Source: Paraburkholderia sp. FT54
GTDB lineage: Bacteria > Pseudomonadota > Gammaproteobacteria > Burkholderiales > Burkholderiaceae
DNA: 64,000 bases
Assembly: GCF_031585635.1 (NCBI RefSeq)
Contig: NZ_CP134196.1
Span: 186,001-250,000, forward strand
Direction of reading: 5' to 3'
The number at the start of each line of letters is the position of its first letter. The stretch's first letter is position 1. Below, one piece after another: positions 1-8,133 of this stretch. The position numbers and the translations under genes are program-made. Below the pieces are notes generated by a model. It saw nothing but the letters and a program-made list of their open reading frames with translations. It ran no database searches and was not told the origin of the DNA.

Positions 1-117
1 GTCACCCGAGGCGAACATGACGCGCGGCGTTGGCCTCAACTCCACGGCTATTTCAACGAGTTCGATATCCGACATGCCCGGAATCGCGAGATCGGCGAGC
101 AATACGTCGAACGTCAG
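1..117 (-). pseudogene. Response-regulator receiver domain fragment
   Basis: Read on the minus strand, this stretch encodes a piece of a CheY-like receiver: a phospho-acceptor-like Asp in 'LLADLAIPGMSD', followed by 'RPTPRVMFASGD', which matches the beta4 strand and its conserved small residue. An in-frame stop lies directly upstream, at about 124-126, and no start codon lies between it and the receiver sequence. The N-terminal part with the acidic pocket is therefore missing. The 3' end runs off the window. It is most likely a relic of a sensor or regulator gene; no partner is visible. Confidence 0.55.
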
Positions 118-1050
118 TAATAGTTACTTATGGAACAAAGAAATGATGCGTTTATCCTGCTTCTTGTCGGCGTGCCCGGCGCAAACTTGAATCGGGAAAT
201 GGGCGCCCTTATCCCTGAGGGGTTACTCGCCACTCCGTCTGTGACTGCAACAGGAGACGACCGGCCCTCGCTCGATTCTTCGCGGATATGCGCTCCTTGA
301 CGGTAACCCCGCTTCCATCTCCGCGTTAAATTGGCCTTAAGTTCTCTTGACAATTTTCGGTGACAATCCGCGGCGCGACTCGACTCACGTCCGTTTCCCT
401 GCCCGGTACAGCCCTGACAGACGGCCGACTTACCTATTCTCAGGTTCTAGCGCGACTTGGAGGCGAGCCCCTTTCATGCGCCACGAGGCTGGCTTTTCGC
501 GCAAGCGGCGCATGGCGTATGTGATCAGCTCCGCTCGCTTAAGGTTTCCTTCAGAGTGAACCTGTAGATTCGGTGTGGGTTGCGGATACTGTGTCCCGCA
601 ATTGATCCTGAAGTGCCTGTGATTAACTCAATAGAACCGGTGAGATTCGATGCGAAGGGGAAGAACTACCGGGAGCGAAGCACCGGGGGAGGCTTTCGCG
701 TCGTGTCAATTGCGCTTGATGATGCGCATCACCGTACAGGCGTGCGCCATCTGCAGTCCCAGCATTAGTGACGAAGAAGTACGCGCGCAATGTCGAACGT
801 TTGCCGCTTGCCACGGCGTTCCAACTGGCCATCGGTTTCGGCAAGGTGCCGTCTGCGACCAAAATTTCTGTAGAAGAGATGCAACTCGGCCGGCCGGATC
901 GATGGCACAGGAATCGGGGCGATATGTTCCATAGCCCGTTGACGACCGGTGAACGCCGTAAAACCTGCTAACACGCCGGTTTTAACCTAGAGCGACTGCT
1001 CCGAATTGAATATCGGCGATAAAAAGTGGTTGAGAGGAGACAGTCAGCGC
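118..1050. other. Intergenic stretch, no gene recognised
   Basis: About 930 bases with only short open frames on both strands that resemble no family I know. A TTGACA hexamer occurs near 348, but no convincing -10 box or gene follows it. It lies between the receiver relic and the glycosyltransferase. Confidence 0.5.
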
Positions 1051-2166
1051 ATGAAAGCATTAAGGGTTCTCCATAGCGAGTCGTCTCGGGGTTGGGGCGG
1101 CCAGGAAGTACGTACACTCAAGGAAATGATCGCGCTACGTGCGTTGGGTCACAACGTGGAACTTGTCTGCCCTGACGATGCAACGCTCGGGAGCCGTTCG
1201 CAAGCTGAAGGCTTTACGGTGCATCACGCACGCATGCGCGGCGGCGCCGACGTGCTCTCCATGCTGACAATCCGGTCAATTCTTGACCGGCGTCGCTTTG
1301 ATGTGCTGAATACGCACAGCGGTCATGACAGCCTGATCGCCGGCATGGCCGGACGTCTCGCGGGAACGCCACTCATTGTCCGGACTCGGCATCTGGCGCT
1401 GCCCATCACGTCGCTGGCTACATATAATTGGATCCCGCACTGCGTCGTCGCGGTGAGTCATTACGTGCGCAACTATCTGATTTCCGCCGGCATGCAGGAA
1501 AGCCGTGTGGAAACAATATATGACGGCATCGTTAGACCGGACCCACTCACGCATTCAACGCTGCGCGATGAACTCGGACTTGATTCGAACGCTGTCATCG
1601 CTGGAATCGTGGCGATGCTCCGCGGGAATAAGGGGCACGCCGAGCTGATCGCAGCGGTGAGGCCGATGATGATCGACCGGCCGCATCTACATGTCGTGAT
1701 CGCTGGCGAGGGTGGAGAGTTTGACAGGCTCAAGTCGATGATCGACGGCTTCGGGTTATCCCATCGCATTCATTTGCTGGGCTTCCGCAAGGACATCAAC
1801 AACGTGTTGCGTGGCTGTGATCTGTTCGTGCTACCGACCCATCAGGAAGCGCTTGGCCAAGCGTTCATAGAAGCAATGGCGATGGGGCTGCCGGTGATCG
1901 GCACGCACGTGGACGGCGTACCCGAGTTGATCGACTCTGGCGTGAACGGCTTACTGGTGCCCGCACAGGACGTGGATGCATTACGTGGCGCGCTCACACG
2001 GTTGGTCGACGACCCAACATTGCGCGCGCGTTTCGGACTCGCCGGGCGTATGAAGGCGGATAGCAATTTCACGGTCGAGAGTATGGCGAACGAGACCATC
2101 GATTTATATCGGCGCGGTATCAATCGTCGGCGTCAGGCATCCAGTCGGTGGCGGGCGGCGACATGA
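1051..2166 (+). CDS. GT4-family glycosyltransferase
   Basis: A 371-residue retaining glycosyltransferase of the GT-B fold, GT4 family, expected to add a sugar to a growing surface or exopolysaccharide at the cytoplasmic face of the membrane. The N-terminal domain starts 'VLHSESSRGWGGQE', a Gly-rich loop typical of these enzymes. The C-terminal domain carries the EX7E motif in 'EALGQAFIE', followed by 'GLPVIGTHVDGVPELI', where the nucleotide sugar binds. I chose the ATG at 1051 because GAGAGGAGA lies about 11 bases upstream; an in-frame TTG at 1006 lacks such a site. Its stop overlaps the ATG of the following deacetylase by four bases (ATGA), so the two were co-transcribed. The sugar donor and acceptor cannot be told from the sequence. 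Confidence 0.85.
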   Translation: MKALRVLHSESSRGWGGQEVRTLKEMIALRALGHNVELVCPDDATLGSRSQAEGFTVHHARMRGGADVLSMLTIRSILDRRRFDVLNTHSGHDSLIAGMAGRLAGTPLIVRTRHLALPITSLATYNWIPHCVVAVSHYVRNYLISAGMQESRVETIYDGIVRPDPLTHSTLRDELGLDSNAVIAGIVAMLRGNKGHAELIAAVRPMMIDRPHLHVVIAGEGGEFDRLKSMIDGFGLSHRIHLLGFRKDINNVLRGCDLFVLPTHQEALGQAFIEAMAMGLPVIGTHVDGVPELIDSGVNGLLVPAQDVDALRGALTRLVDDPTLRARFGLAGRMKADSNFTVESMANETIDLYRRGINRRRQASSRWRAAT

Positions 2167-2626
2167 CCCGGTCCGCTAGAGCGGTGCCCGTGCTGATGTA
2201 CCGCCATATCAGCACGTAGCCGGGCATGATTACGGTATCACCCGATCACTTCGCCGCGCAAATGGCGCACCTTGTAAGCGCGGGCTGCACGACGATAGGC
2301 AGCACGCAACTATCCGCCTATCTGGCGGGAGAGCCGTTGCGGAAAAAGTGCGTCCTGCTGACATTCGACGACGGCTATCTCGACAACTGGGTGCATGCGC
2401 ATTCAGTTCTACAGGCGCACGAATTGACCGCTTTATGCTTTCTGGTGACGAGTTGGATCGGCGAAGGACGGGTGCGCGCATATGCGCGCTCAGGTGCCAC
2501 GTTACCGCCGTTACTCAACCACCGGCATTGCGAAATGGCGATTGAAAAGGGAGAAGGCGATCGCGCGATTCTGGTCGGAGATCGATGCGATGCGCGAAGC
2601 CGGAACCTTCGAATTTCACAGTCACC
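2163..2626 (+). pseudogene. Polysaccharide deacetylase, broken three ways
   Basis: A remnant of a NodB/PgaB-like polysaccharide deacetylase. The N-terminal 'VPVLMYRHIST' and the metal-site segment 'LLTFDDGY' are clear. Three lesions are visible. An in-frame TAG at 2217-2219 follows 'HIST'. A frameshift lies near 2540-2570: the family motif 'FWSEIDAMREAGTFEFHSH' continues in the next frame. The gene then ends abruptly near 2626, where IS91 transposase sequence begins on the other strand. The distal half of the catalytic domain is missing. The start overlaps the stop of the upstream glycosyltransferase, so this was the second gene of a polysaccharide operon. A shorter restart at 2226 is possible but could not make an active enzyme. 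Confidence 0.8.
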
Positions 2627-2753
2627 CACGTCGAAGTACGGGACGGGCAACAGGTCCGTCTTAAGGCGGTCGAGCCAGTCTGCGCGGGCGAGCGACTGGC
2701 ACTTCGGACAGTGCCGGTTACCACAGGTAATGGGGCGCACTCCATTACCTGTC
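2627..2753 (-). pseudogene. IS91-family transposase fragment (zinc-finger part)
   Basis: The minus strand reads 'CGNRHCPKCQSLARADWLDR' followed by 'LLPVPYFDV', matching the zinc-binding N-terminal region of the intact IS91-type transposase at 24874-26067. The adjoining N-terminal piece of the same protein lies at 4660-4784 in the same orientation. The two pieces were one fragment that was split by the element at 2754-4659. The base-level break is at a shared TGTG next to the Cys codons. Confidence 0.75.
2723..2752. repeat. Hairpin at the left end of the recombinase element
   Basis: ACAGGTAATGG (2723-2733) and CCATTACCTGT (2742-2752) are perfect 11-base inverted repeats around an 8-base loop, abutting the terminal inverted repeat at 2754. 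Nothing like it flanks the right end. It may be a recombination site or a target-site hairpin. Confidence 0.6.
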
Positions 2754-2780
2754 TTATGGGAAGTATTGTCTAACGGGGAG
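2754..2780 (+). repeat. Left terminal inverted repeat
   Basis: Begins TTATGGGAAGTATTGTC and ends AACGGGGAG. It matches the reverse complement of 4633-4659 at 25 of 27 positions. Confidence 0.8.
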
Positions 2781-2921
2781 TCCGAGACCAGGTTCGGTGC
2801 GATGCCGACTGAACGCTTCTAACCTGCGCCTTCAGAGACGCATTCCAACTCCCCATAAAAACGCGCTCCTCCCTTGCTATCGTGATCTAGCTTTCACGGG
2901 CAATCATCACGGGAGGATGTG

Positions 2922-3496
2922 ATGCTAGACAGATACCTGGTAGCACCCAAAACCTTGAATCGCCTGCGCACAGGTCCGGCCTGCGCCTTCATGGACAGAT
3001 TCGCTGATACGCTCGAACAGGAGGGATACTCTGCGGCCAGCGCCGTACGTTACATACGGGCTGGCGATCATCTGGGCCGCTTCATGCTGATGAATGGTGG
3101 AACTCTGGCCGAAGTGGGTCCGCAGACGTTGGAACTCTTCCGTCGACATCTTCCAAAGTGCTCCTGTCCAGAAGCAAAGGGCGGTAAGGCGAACCACCAC
3201 GTTTACTTCGGAGCGAAGCGCTTTCGAGAATACCTGATTGGGATTGGTGTCTGCGAAAGCGACAATCCTTCAAATGCCGAGACTAGTGAACCAGCCACCG
3301 TGGGCGGTTTCCGGCGATGGATGCAAAAGCATCGGGGCGCGAAGGCGTCGACCCTTCGGCTCTACTGTCGCGATGCCTCGGCAATGCTGGAAGTGCTTGG
3401 TCATGATGTGAGCGAGTGGGATCCAAAGCGCGTGCGCACGTTCCTGCTGGACAGTGCGCGCAACTGTGGCATCAGTACCGCCGAGAAGCGCGTGAC
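2922..3496 (+). pseudogene. Tyrosine recombinase, 3' truncated
   Basis: Starts 'MLDRYLVAPKTLNRLRTG' after a good ribosome site (GGGAGGA). It has the N-terminal SAM-like core-binding architecture of phage/Xer-type integrases: 'RYIRAGDHLGRFMLMNGG', 'ELFRRHLPKCSC' and 'AKRFREYLIGIGVC'. A second predicted helix bundle follows. The catalytic domain with the R-H-R-H-Y residues is absent, because the reading frame runs into the cut end of an IS3 element near 3496. It is the first gene of the element between the 27-base repeats and cannot be active. Confidence 0.7.
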
Positions 3497-4054
3497 CAGC
3501 ACGCGGGCCTGCTCAAGCGCATCCAGAACGAAGTTCGTATGCGCCGATGCTGATACACGCCAGCCGACAATGCGCCGGGCAATCACGTCAATGATGAAGG
3601 CGACATAGACGAAGCCCTGCCAGCTCGATACATAGGTAAAATCTGACACCCACAGTGCATTGGGTCGTTCGGCCTTGAACTGCCGCTGCACACGATCCAG
3701 CGGACACGGCCTCGAACTGTCGCTAACGGTCGTCCGGATGAATCTGCCTCGCCGCACACCCCGCAGGCCCAGCTTCTTCATCAACCGCTCTACCGTGCAG
3801 CGGGCCACCCGGATGCCTTCGCGGGCGAGTTGCAGCCAGACCTTGCGCACCCCGTACACCTGGAAATTCTCCTCCCACACACGCCAGATTTCCCTGCACA
3901 GCATCGCATCACGCTGGGCCCGCGCCGGCAGGTGTGCTGGATCGGCGCGCCGGGCCACATGCTGGTAATACGTCGACGGGACGATCGGCAGCACCCTGCA
4001 GATCGGCTCGACCCCGTAGACCTGCCGGTGATCATCAATGAACGTGACCATCAC
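3497..4054 (-). pseudogene. IS3-family OrfB transposase, C-terminus missing
   Basis: Encodes the integrase-like DDE transposase. The N-terminal 'YGVEPICRVLPIVPSTYY' and 'YGVRKVWLQLAREG' are typical. The first catalytic Asp is in 'WVSDFTYV' and the second in 'FIIDVIARRIVGW'. After 'LDALEQA' the sequence leaves the family, so the catalytic Glu and the last roughly 80 residues are missing. It is inactive. Confidence 0.85.
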
Positions 4055-4383
4055 TTCGGTCGGCGGTCGAGCTCCGCCTGTGCGAAATACGCCAATGCCT
4101 TGCGCAGGATCTCATTGACCTGGCGTAGTTCACGGTTCTCCCGTTCCAGTTCTTTCAGGCGTTCCTGATCGGCGCTGTTGCCATCGGCCCGCAGGCCCCG
4201 ATTGCGTTCGTCCTGACGTACCCAGTTACGCAGCGTCTCGCCGGAACAGCCCATCTTGGCGGCAATCGACGCAATTATTTTCCATTGCGATTCATGTTCG
4301 CCGCGATGCTCGTGCACCATCCGGACTGCCCGTTCACGAACTTCCGGCGAATACCTTGGTGACTTCTCCTTGATGTTTTCCAT
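4051..4383 (-). CDS. IS3-family OrfA (helix-turn-helix protein)
   Basis: A 110-residue OrfA that binds the IS ends. The N-terminal helix-turn-helix includes 'SPEVRERAVRMVHEH' and 'GCSGETLRNWVRQDE'. A C-terminal leucine-zipper-like coiled coil, 'LKELERENRELRQVNEIL', follows. Its stop overlaps the GTG/ATG start of orfB by a few bases, the usual coupling in this family. It is intact, but orfB downstream is truncated, so the element cannot move on its own. Confidence 0.85.
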   Translation of the reverse strand: MENIKEKSPRYSPEVRERAVRMVHEHRGEHESQWKIIASIAAKMGCSGETLRNWVRQDERNRGLRADGNSADQERLKELERENRELRQVNEILRKALAYFAQAELDRRPK

Positions 4384-4469
4384 GACTCGATTCTCTCAAA
4401 AGTTGGAGTCTCCGGAAAACCCGGTGCGGTTCAATTTAGCGACGACCGAATTTTTACACTCGCGCTGAC

Positions 4470-4677
4470 CCTACCGAGAAACTCGAAACACTCAACGCAA
4501 TCGTTCCACGGCAACTGCGCAGGAGCTCGTTTCGGCCGTCCGACAAGGTGATCGCCATGCTCAGAGGGCGAAGCTTTAATGGAGAGTTGATCGAGCGCGG
4601 ATTCCCCGATTCGGGCTCGCTCTACACGCCCACTCCCCGTTGGATAATACTTCCCATAACACACGAGTTGTAGGCAA
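4470..4677 (+). pseudogene. Probable C-terminal tail of a second recombinase
   Basis: The plus frame reads 'EKLETLNAIVPRQLRRSS', then 'FRPSDKVIAMLRGRSF', and stops at about 4675, beyond the right inverted repeat. I recognise this as resembling the C-terminal tail of the last recombinase in recombinase-trio elements, but only weakly. Its position just inside the right terminal repeat fits that reading. No catalytic residues are present. Confidence 0.35.
4633..4659 (-). repeat. Right terminal inverted repeat
   Basis: On the plus strand it begins CTCCCCGTTGGATAATA and ends CTTCCCATAA. It pairs with 2754-2780 with two mismatches. Confidence 0.8.
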
Positions 4678-4784
4678 TGCGCTGGTGTCCGCAGGCGTCG
4701 CACTGCTCGAAGTGGCCGCCCAAGGGATGCTGTGCAGCACTGCTCAGTGGCGCGCATGACGCGACACTGCTCACGGTTAGACAC
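4660..4784 (-). pseudogene. IS91-family transposase fragment (N-terminus)
   Basis: On the minus strand 'NREQCRVMRATEQCCTA' matches 'DREQRRVMRAIEQCRTA' of the intact IS91 transposase. A frameshift then intervenes and 'YNSC'-equivalent codons end exactly at the right inverted repeat. It is the N-terminal partner of the fragment at 2627-2753. Confidence 0.7.
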
Positions 4785-4823
4785 CGCCGGTTTTTTTCAC
4801 AAACTGCGTCAGTAGTTTTTCAG

Positions 4824-6194
4824 TTAGCTGGCACAGTTCGCATTTGTCTGGGCACCCGACATGCCCATGAGCCAGCCGCAACTGCACCAGAACATCAGCA
4901 TCGTCGATTCCCACATGAAATCATCGGTGAGGTTCTTCGTGATCATGCCGATTATGAGAGCCAGACCTGCACGATAGAGGAGTGGGTGTGTCTTGCGCGC
5001 CCCGTAAAAACGGTAAGCGAGTGACGAAAAAACAATGATTTCGAGCACTAGGCCGACAACCCCAACCTGCAGCAGCGTGTTCAGAAACAGGTTGTGCGCG
5101 TGAGTCCGCACGTTCTCATCCAGTTCGACGAGGGTGGGGGGGACCAGGCTCCCGTAGGCAATTGACGGCAGCGGTTTGCCGAAGCCGATACCTATCCAGG
5201 GGTGTTTCAGCACCTGACTGCTATAGAAGCTCCAGATTTGCGGCCGGGTGTCGGCGGTGATGGCACGGTCCGCTGCGCGTAGCGCCAGAAACCTGGACAT
5301 TAGTCCAACGTGATGGTGCGGATCGGCGTCGGCCAGGCGCGCGGCGGGGTCTTCAGTATGCAGGGATGCCAGCATCATACCGATATAGGGCTTGGCCATC
5401 GTCGCGCGCGCAGTCACCGTCTCCAATCGCGTCGCGTTGCTTGCAACCGTGGCGAGACGTAGCTTGTTACTAAAGCCCGCGGCGATCAAGATGAAAACAA
5501 AGAGCGCACTGAGTATGCACGCCGCACGCTTGCGGTCATTTGGCGTATGCGGCCATAGCAATATCACCACGACTGCGGCAAGCGCGGCCCAGAAGAAGCG
5601 GTTCAGCGTGGCACCACCGATTATGACGCAGAAAAGGATGCCAGTAAGTCCGCGGATCCGTGTATCGGCATTTGCGGCCATGACGCCGAGTGTGGGTATC
5701 GCCATCAGTGCCAGGGTGCTGGTGTGTCCAACGCGGGGATAAAAGTGCAGCAGACCGGGTTTCGGCAGGGCCGGATCGAGCAAGTGGAAATACGCGACGC
5801 TGATGCCCGCAAGAATCAGGCACGCAGCCCATAGGGCCATCTGCAGGCGCCGCACGTGGTGTGGTTGTTGTCCGGTCAGCCAGAACACGTAGAAGCCTGT
5901 GAGCGGATAGCCGACTTCGTCGAACCACGCGTGTGCGCTAATGGCGGGGTCGGCTGACCAGCTTGCTGACATCAGTGTCCAGATTGCCCAGAGGCCGAGC
6001 GGCAACAGGAGCGGGCGCGTATGCGAGTCCTTGAGCAACGATCTGCCGGCACACCACGCGCCAATCACGACCAGCATTCCGAGATCTACATATTTGATCG
6101 CCATCACGTGGTCGAACATCGCCACGAAAATCAGTATGGCGCAACCCACGGACAGTGTTTCCCCGATCCGAGATTGAAATCTCAGGTCATTCAT
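4824..6194 (-). CDS. O-antigen ligase-like membrane protein
   Basis: A polytopic inner-membrane protein of the Wzy/WaaL family, expected to polymerise or transfer polyprenol-linked polysaccharide on the periplasmic side. About ten to twelve hydrophobic segments are visible, with a large loop in the second half. The C-terminal 'HPWIGIGFGKPLP' and 'THAHNLFLNTLLQVGVVGL' are the family signature; the His in 'HAHN' is the conserved loop residue. The length (about 456 residues) is normal. The start is uncertain: I prefer the ATG at 6194, though its ribosome site is poor; an in-frame TTG at 6248 would add 18 residues. It faces the glycosyltransferase/deacetylase pair across mobile DNA, so all three probably belonged to one polysaccharide locus. 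Ligase versus polymerase cannot be decided. Confidence 0.75.
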   Translation of the reverse strand: MNDLRFQSRIGETLSVGCAILIFVAMFDHVMAIKYVDLGMLVVIGAWCAGRSLLKDSHTRPLLLPLGLWAIWTLMSASWSADPAISAHAWFDEVGYPLTGFYVFWLTGQQPHHVRRLQMALWAACLILAGISVAYFHLLDPALPKPGLLHFYPRVGHTSTLALMAIPTLGVMAANADTRIRGLTGILFCVIIGGATLNRFFWAALAAVVVILLWPHTPNDRKRAACILSALFVFILIAAGFSNKLRLATVASNATRLETVTARATMAKPYIGMMLASLHTEDPAARLADADPHHHVGLMSRFLALRAADRAITADTRPQIWSFYSSQVLKHPWIGIGFGKPLPSIAYGSLVPPTLVELDENVRTHAHNLFLNTLLQVGVVGLVLEIIVFSSLAYRFYGARKTHPLLYRAGLALIIGMITKNLTDDFMWESTMLMFWCSCGWLMGMSGAQTNANCAS

Positions 6195-6579
6195 CTCATT
6201 TTCTATCAAAGATTGGTAAGAAATTGGAGTCGGCGGATTGTACGTCAAAGGTCATCGGCCGGTCTGCGACCGGTGCACGAGATTGCGCGCTAGTCAAGGG
6301 CCAGATGCGAAAGGGAAACGAAGGGAGTTAGTGCCGACACCAGGGATGGCGCCGCGCTGGTGGCAGGGACGGAGGGCGCCTAGCGCCGGGCAAAGATTTC
6401 CGCTTCTATTCGACGCAGCGGACTTCGCGGAGAACTTTGTCAAATACGAGATTAGTGGTGGGGCGGCGGCGTCCGTGGATTTACGGCTTGTCATCATTGC
6501 CAGTACCAGTTGATGGAATGCTGCGGGGGTTGACCGATGATGCCATGGTGCCTTCGCACGGCGGTTGTAGACGTCGCGG
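6195..6579. other. Intergenic, no gene recognised
   Basis: No recognisable coding sequence. It may hold the promoter of the O-antigen ligase-like gene and the decayed 3' part of the integrase relic at 6580-6757. Confidence 0.4.
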
Positions 6580-6757
6580 ACCCTGACGATGCGGAATTCG
6601 TCCGGCCGCCGGATCCCCGCGAAATCCATGAAGTCCCTCAGGTCCATCTGGTACGCGCGTCGCGTGCGGGTTGTCGAGATTCGCGAACGACTCGGCTTCG
6701 GCCCGCATCGCGGCCAGTGGATGGAATTCGGCAGCCGGCTCGAGGGCAGCGTCAGGA
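6580..6757 (-). pseudogene. Tyrosine integrase N-terminal relic with frameshift
   Basis: On the minus strand the frames join to 'AEAESFANLDNPHATR' plus 'AYQMDLRDFMDFAGIRRPDE' plus 'FRIV'. This is the N-terminal core-binding segment of a phage-type integrase. The two parts are in different frames, so a one-base change lies near 6660. Similarity stops after 'EFRIV', near 6585, so the catalytic domain is gone. It follows directly on the small gene at 6752-7006, a pairing often seen in integrase modules. Confidence 0.6.
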
Positions 6758-7006
6758 GACGTCGGCGCCCTGGGCGCGGATCACGGCAATCAGCTCCCCT
6801 TGCGTGATCTCGTAGCGCATTTCGCGTTGGAGACCGGGCCTGCGCGCGTCGGTGTCGACCAGCAGCACGCTCCGGCCGTCGGGCGTGGCTTCGAGACGGA
6901 CCATGCGCCGGATCATTCCCGACGCCGGATCGGTTTCGGTGAGCAGGTGCAGCGCACCGTGCGCGCCGACGACTGGGGACAGCAGCGGGGACAGCGGGGA
7001 CGACAT
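6752..7006 (-). CDS. Small hypothetical protein next to integrase relic
   Basis: An 84-residue protein starting 'MSSPLSPLLSPVVGAHGALH' with a good ribosome site (AGGAGA, nine bases upstream). No known domain is recognised. The middle reads like a short beta-rich domain ('MIRRMVRLEATPDGRSVLLV') and the end is 'GELIAVIRAQGADVS'. There is no signal peptide or membrane segment. Its end touches the integrase remnant, so it was probably the first gene of an integrase module; its function is unknown. The reading frame is intact although its partner is broken. Confidence 0.45.
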   Translation of the reverse strand: MSSPLSPLLSPVVGAHGALHLLTETDPASGMIRRMVRLEATPDGRSVLLVDTDARRPGLQREMRYEITQGELIAVIRAQGADVS

Positions 7007-7198
7007 CAGACGGGTTCTCCTGAAAAGACGCGCTGGCGATTGCTGAAAAAGCTCACCATTCGAGCGTGGCACCGTACTCTTGGTAACGGTTTTTATCAAT
7101 AGTGATCTAGGACACCCAGAGCATGACGAGCCAGTCGACCGAAATCACTTCGCTGCCGTTTTCCCGGATACGTCCGGCCGCTCGTTGAGGCCACCTGC

Positions 7199-7224
7199 TT
7201 GAGAGGGAGCATGCTCTCTCTCAA
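7199..7224. repeat. Near-perfect 26-base palindrome
   Basis: Starts TTGAGAGGGAGCA and ends TGCTCTCTCTCAA; 12 of 13 base pairs match around the centre. No T-run follows on either strand, so it looks more like an operator or cruciform site than a terminator. It lies in 500 bases without a recognisable gene, between the integrase debris and the glutathione S-transferase. Confidence 0.5.
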
Positions 7225-7509
7225 TAAATTCGTTGCGCAGCGAAGACCGGCACATAGTCTTCCGGATATAAACATTGAATGGTCCTTGCAAACAGAATCA
7301 AAGGTACAACGGTCATCCATGCGGTCATGTCGGCCGGCAACGACTACGCCGAAGTGGTGGTCGGTTCAGTGGCAAGTCAACTGCCGATATAGCTTGTTCG
7401 CGCGGCCACCGACGACCCGTTCGAGCGAACAGCTGCTTTGACAGTCAAATGACGCAATGAACGCCTCAAGGCCCAACAGTATGGTGCCCTGAAGGTTCCG
7501 AACTCAGGC

Positions 7510-8133
7510 TTAGGCAGTTGCGACGCTTGGCCGCGCTCCCACGCGGGCGCGCCAGTCTTTGAGATTTGTAAGTGTGTCGGGCACTTCGATCTTGAGGAAA
7601 TCCGCGAGGCTCAGTCCGGCGAACGCGGTGATGTCGACCATAGAGAAACTTTCCCCTGCAAGGTACGGTTGCCCGCTCAAGACCTGGTTTAGATAGTGCA
7701 GGCCGGCAATCCCGCGCTTGAGGCTTCGCTCGCCCCATTCGCGGTTCTGGTAGAGCTCGATCTTTTCACCCAATCCCGGTGTGGCGTGATGAAAGTAGGT
7801 CCCTAGAGCATCCATCAATTCGACTTCCGCCCGGCGCTGCATCATGTGAATGATCGCGCGTTCCTTACCGGTACGGCCAGTGAGCGTCGGCTCGCCGTCC
7901 AGGTGGTCAAGGTACTCGGTGATCGCCGTGCATTCAGAGATCGTTGTGCCGTCATCGAGCTCGAGCACCGGTACCGCGCCTGACGGATTTTTGGCAAGGA
8001 ACTCCGCAGTTCTATGTGCGCCGCCGGGCAGATCGACCTGCACGAACTCGACGCGGTTGGTGAGACCTTTCTCGGCAATCGCGATACGAACGCGGGCGGG
8101 ATTAGGAAAACCTTTGAAATCGTAAACCTTCAC
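7510..8133 (-). CDS. Glutathione S-transferase family protein
   Basis: A 207-residue cytosolic GST, expected to conjugate glutathione to electrophiles or act as a peroxidase. The N-terminal thioredoxin-fold domain starts 'VKVYDFKGFPNPARVRIAIA'. It includes the cis-proline/glutathione-binding segment 'SGAVPVLELDDGTTISECTA'. The all-helical C-terminal domain contains the N-capping motif region 'FSMVDITAFAGLSLADFL'. I chose the GTG at 8133 because GGAG lies eight bases upstream; the longer frame to 8187 adds only non-homologous residues. It stands alone with no obvious operon partner, so the substrate is unknown. Confidence 0.85.
   Translation of the reverse strand: MKVYDFKGFPNPARVRIAIAEKGLTNRVEFVQVDLPGGAHRTAEFLAKNPSGAVPVLELDDGTTISECTAITEYLDHLDGEPTLTGRTGKERAIIHMMQRRAEVELMDALGTYFHHATPGLGEKIELYQNREWGERSLKRGIAGLHYLNQVLSGQPYLAGESFSMVDITAFAGLSLADFLKIEVPDTLTNLKDWRARVGARPSVATA

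Larger units (their letters stand above)
3497..4433 (-). mobile_element. Truncated IS3-family insertion sequence
   Basis: One end is intact: read on the minus strand the element starts TGAACCGCACCGGGTT at 4433, a typical IS3-type terminus. It is followed by orfA and orfB. The other end is lost within orfB near 3497, at the junction with the tyrosine recombinase, so no second inverted repeat or target duplication can be identified. The same 16-base terminus recurs at 19959-19974. Confidence 0.75.
2754..4659 (+). mobile_element. Remnant tyrosine-recombinase (RIT-like) element
   Basis: The element is bounded by 27-base imperfect terminal inverted repeats, left 2754-2780 and right 4633-4659 (25 of 27 bases match). 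Inside are the N-terminal two thirds of one tyrosine recombinase and, near the right end, what looks like the C-terminal tail of another. This is the arrangement expected of a 'recombinases in trio' element whose centre was deleted and replaced by a truncated IS3. It interrupts an IS91 transposase fragment. The repeats and the recombinase fragment are seen directly; the RIT assignment is inference. Confidence 0.6.
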
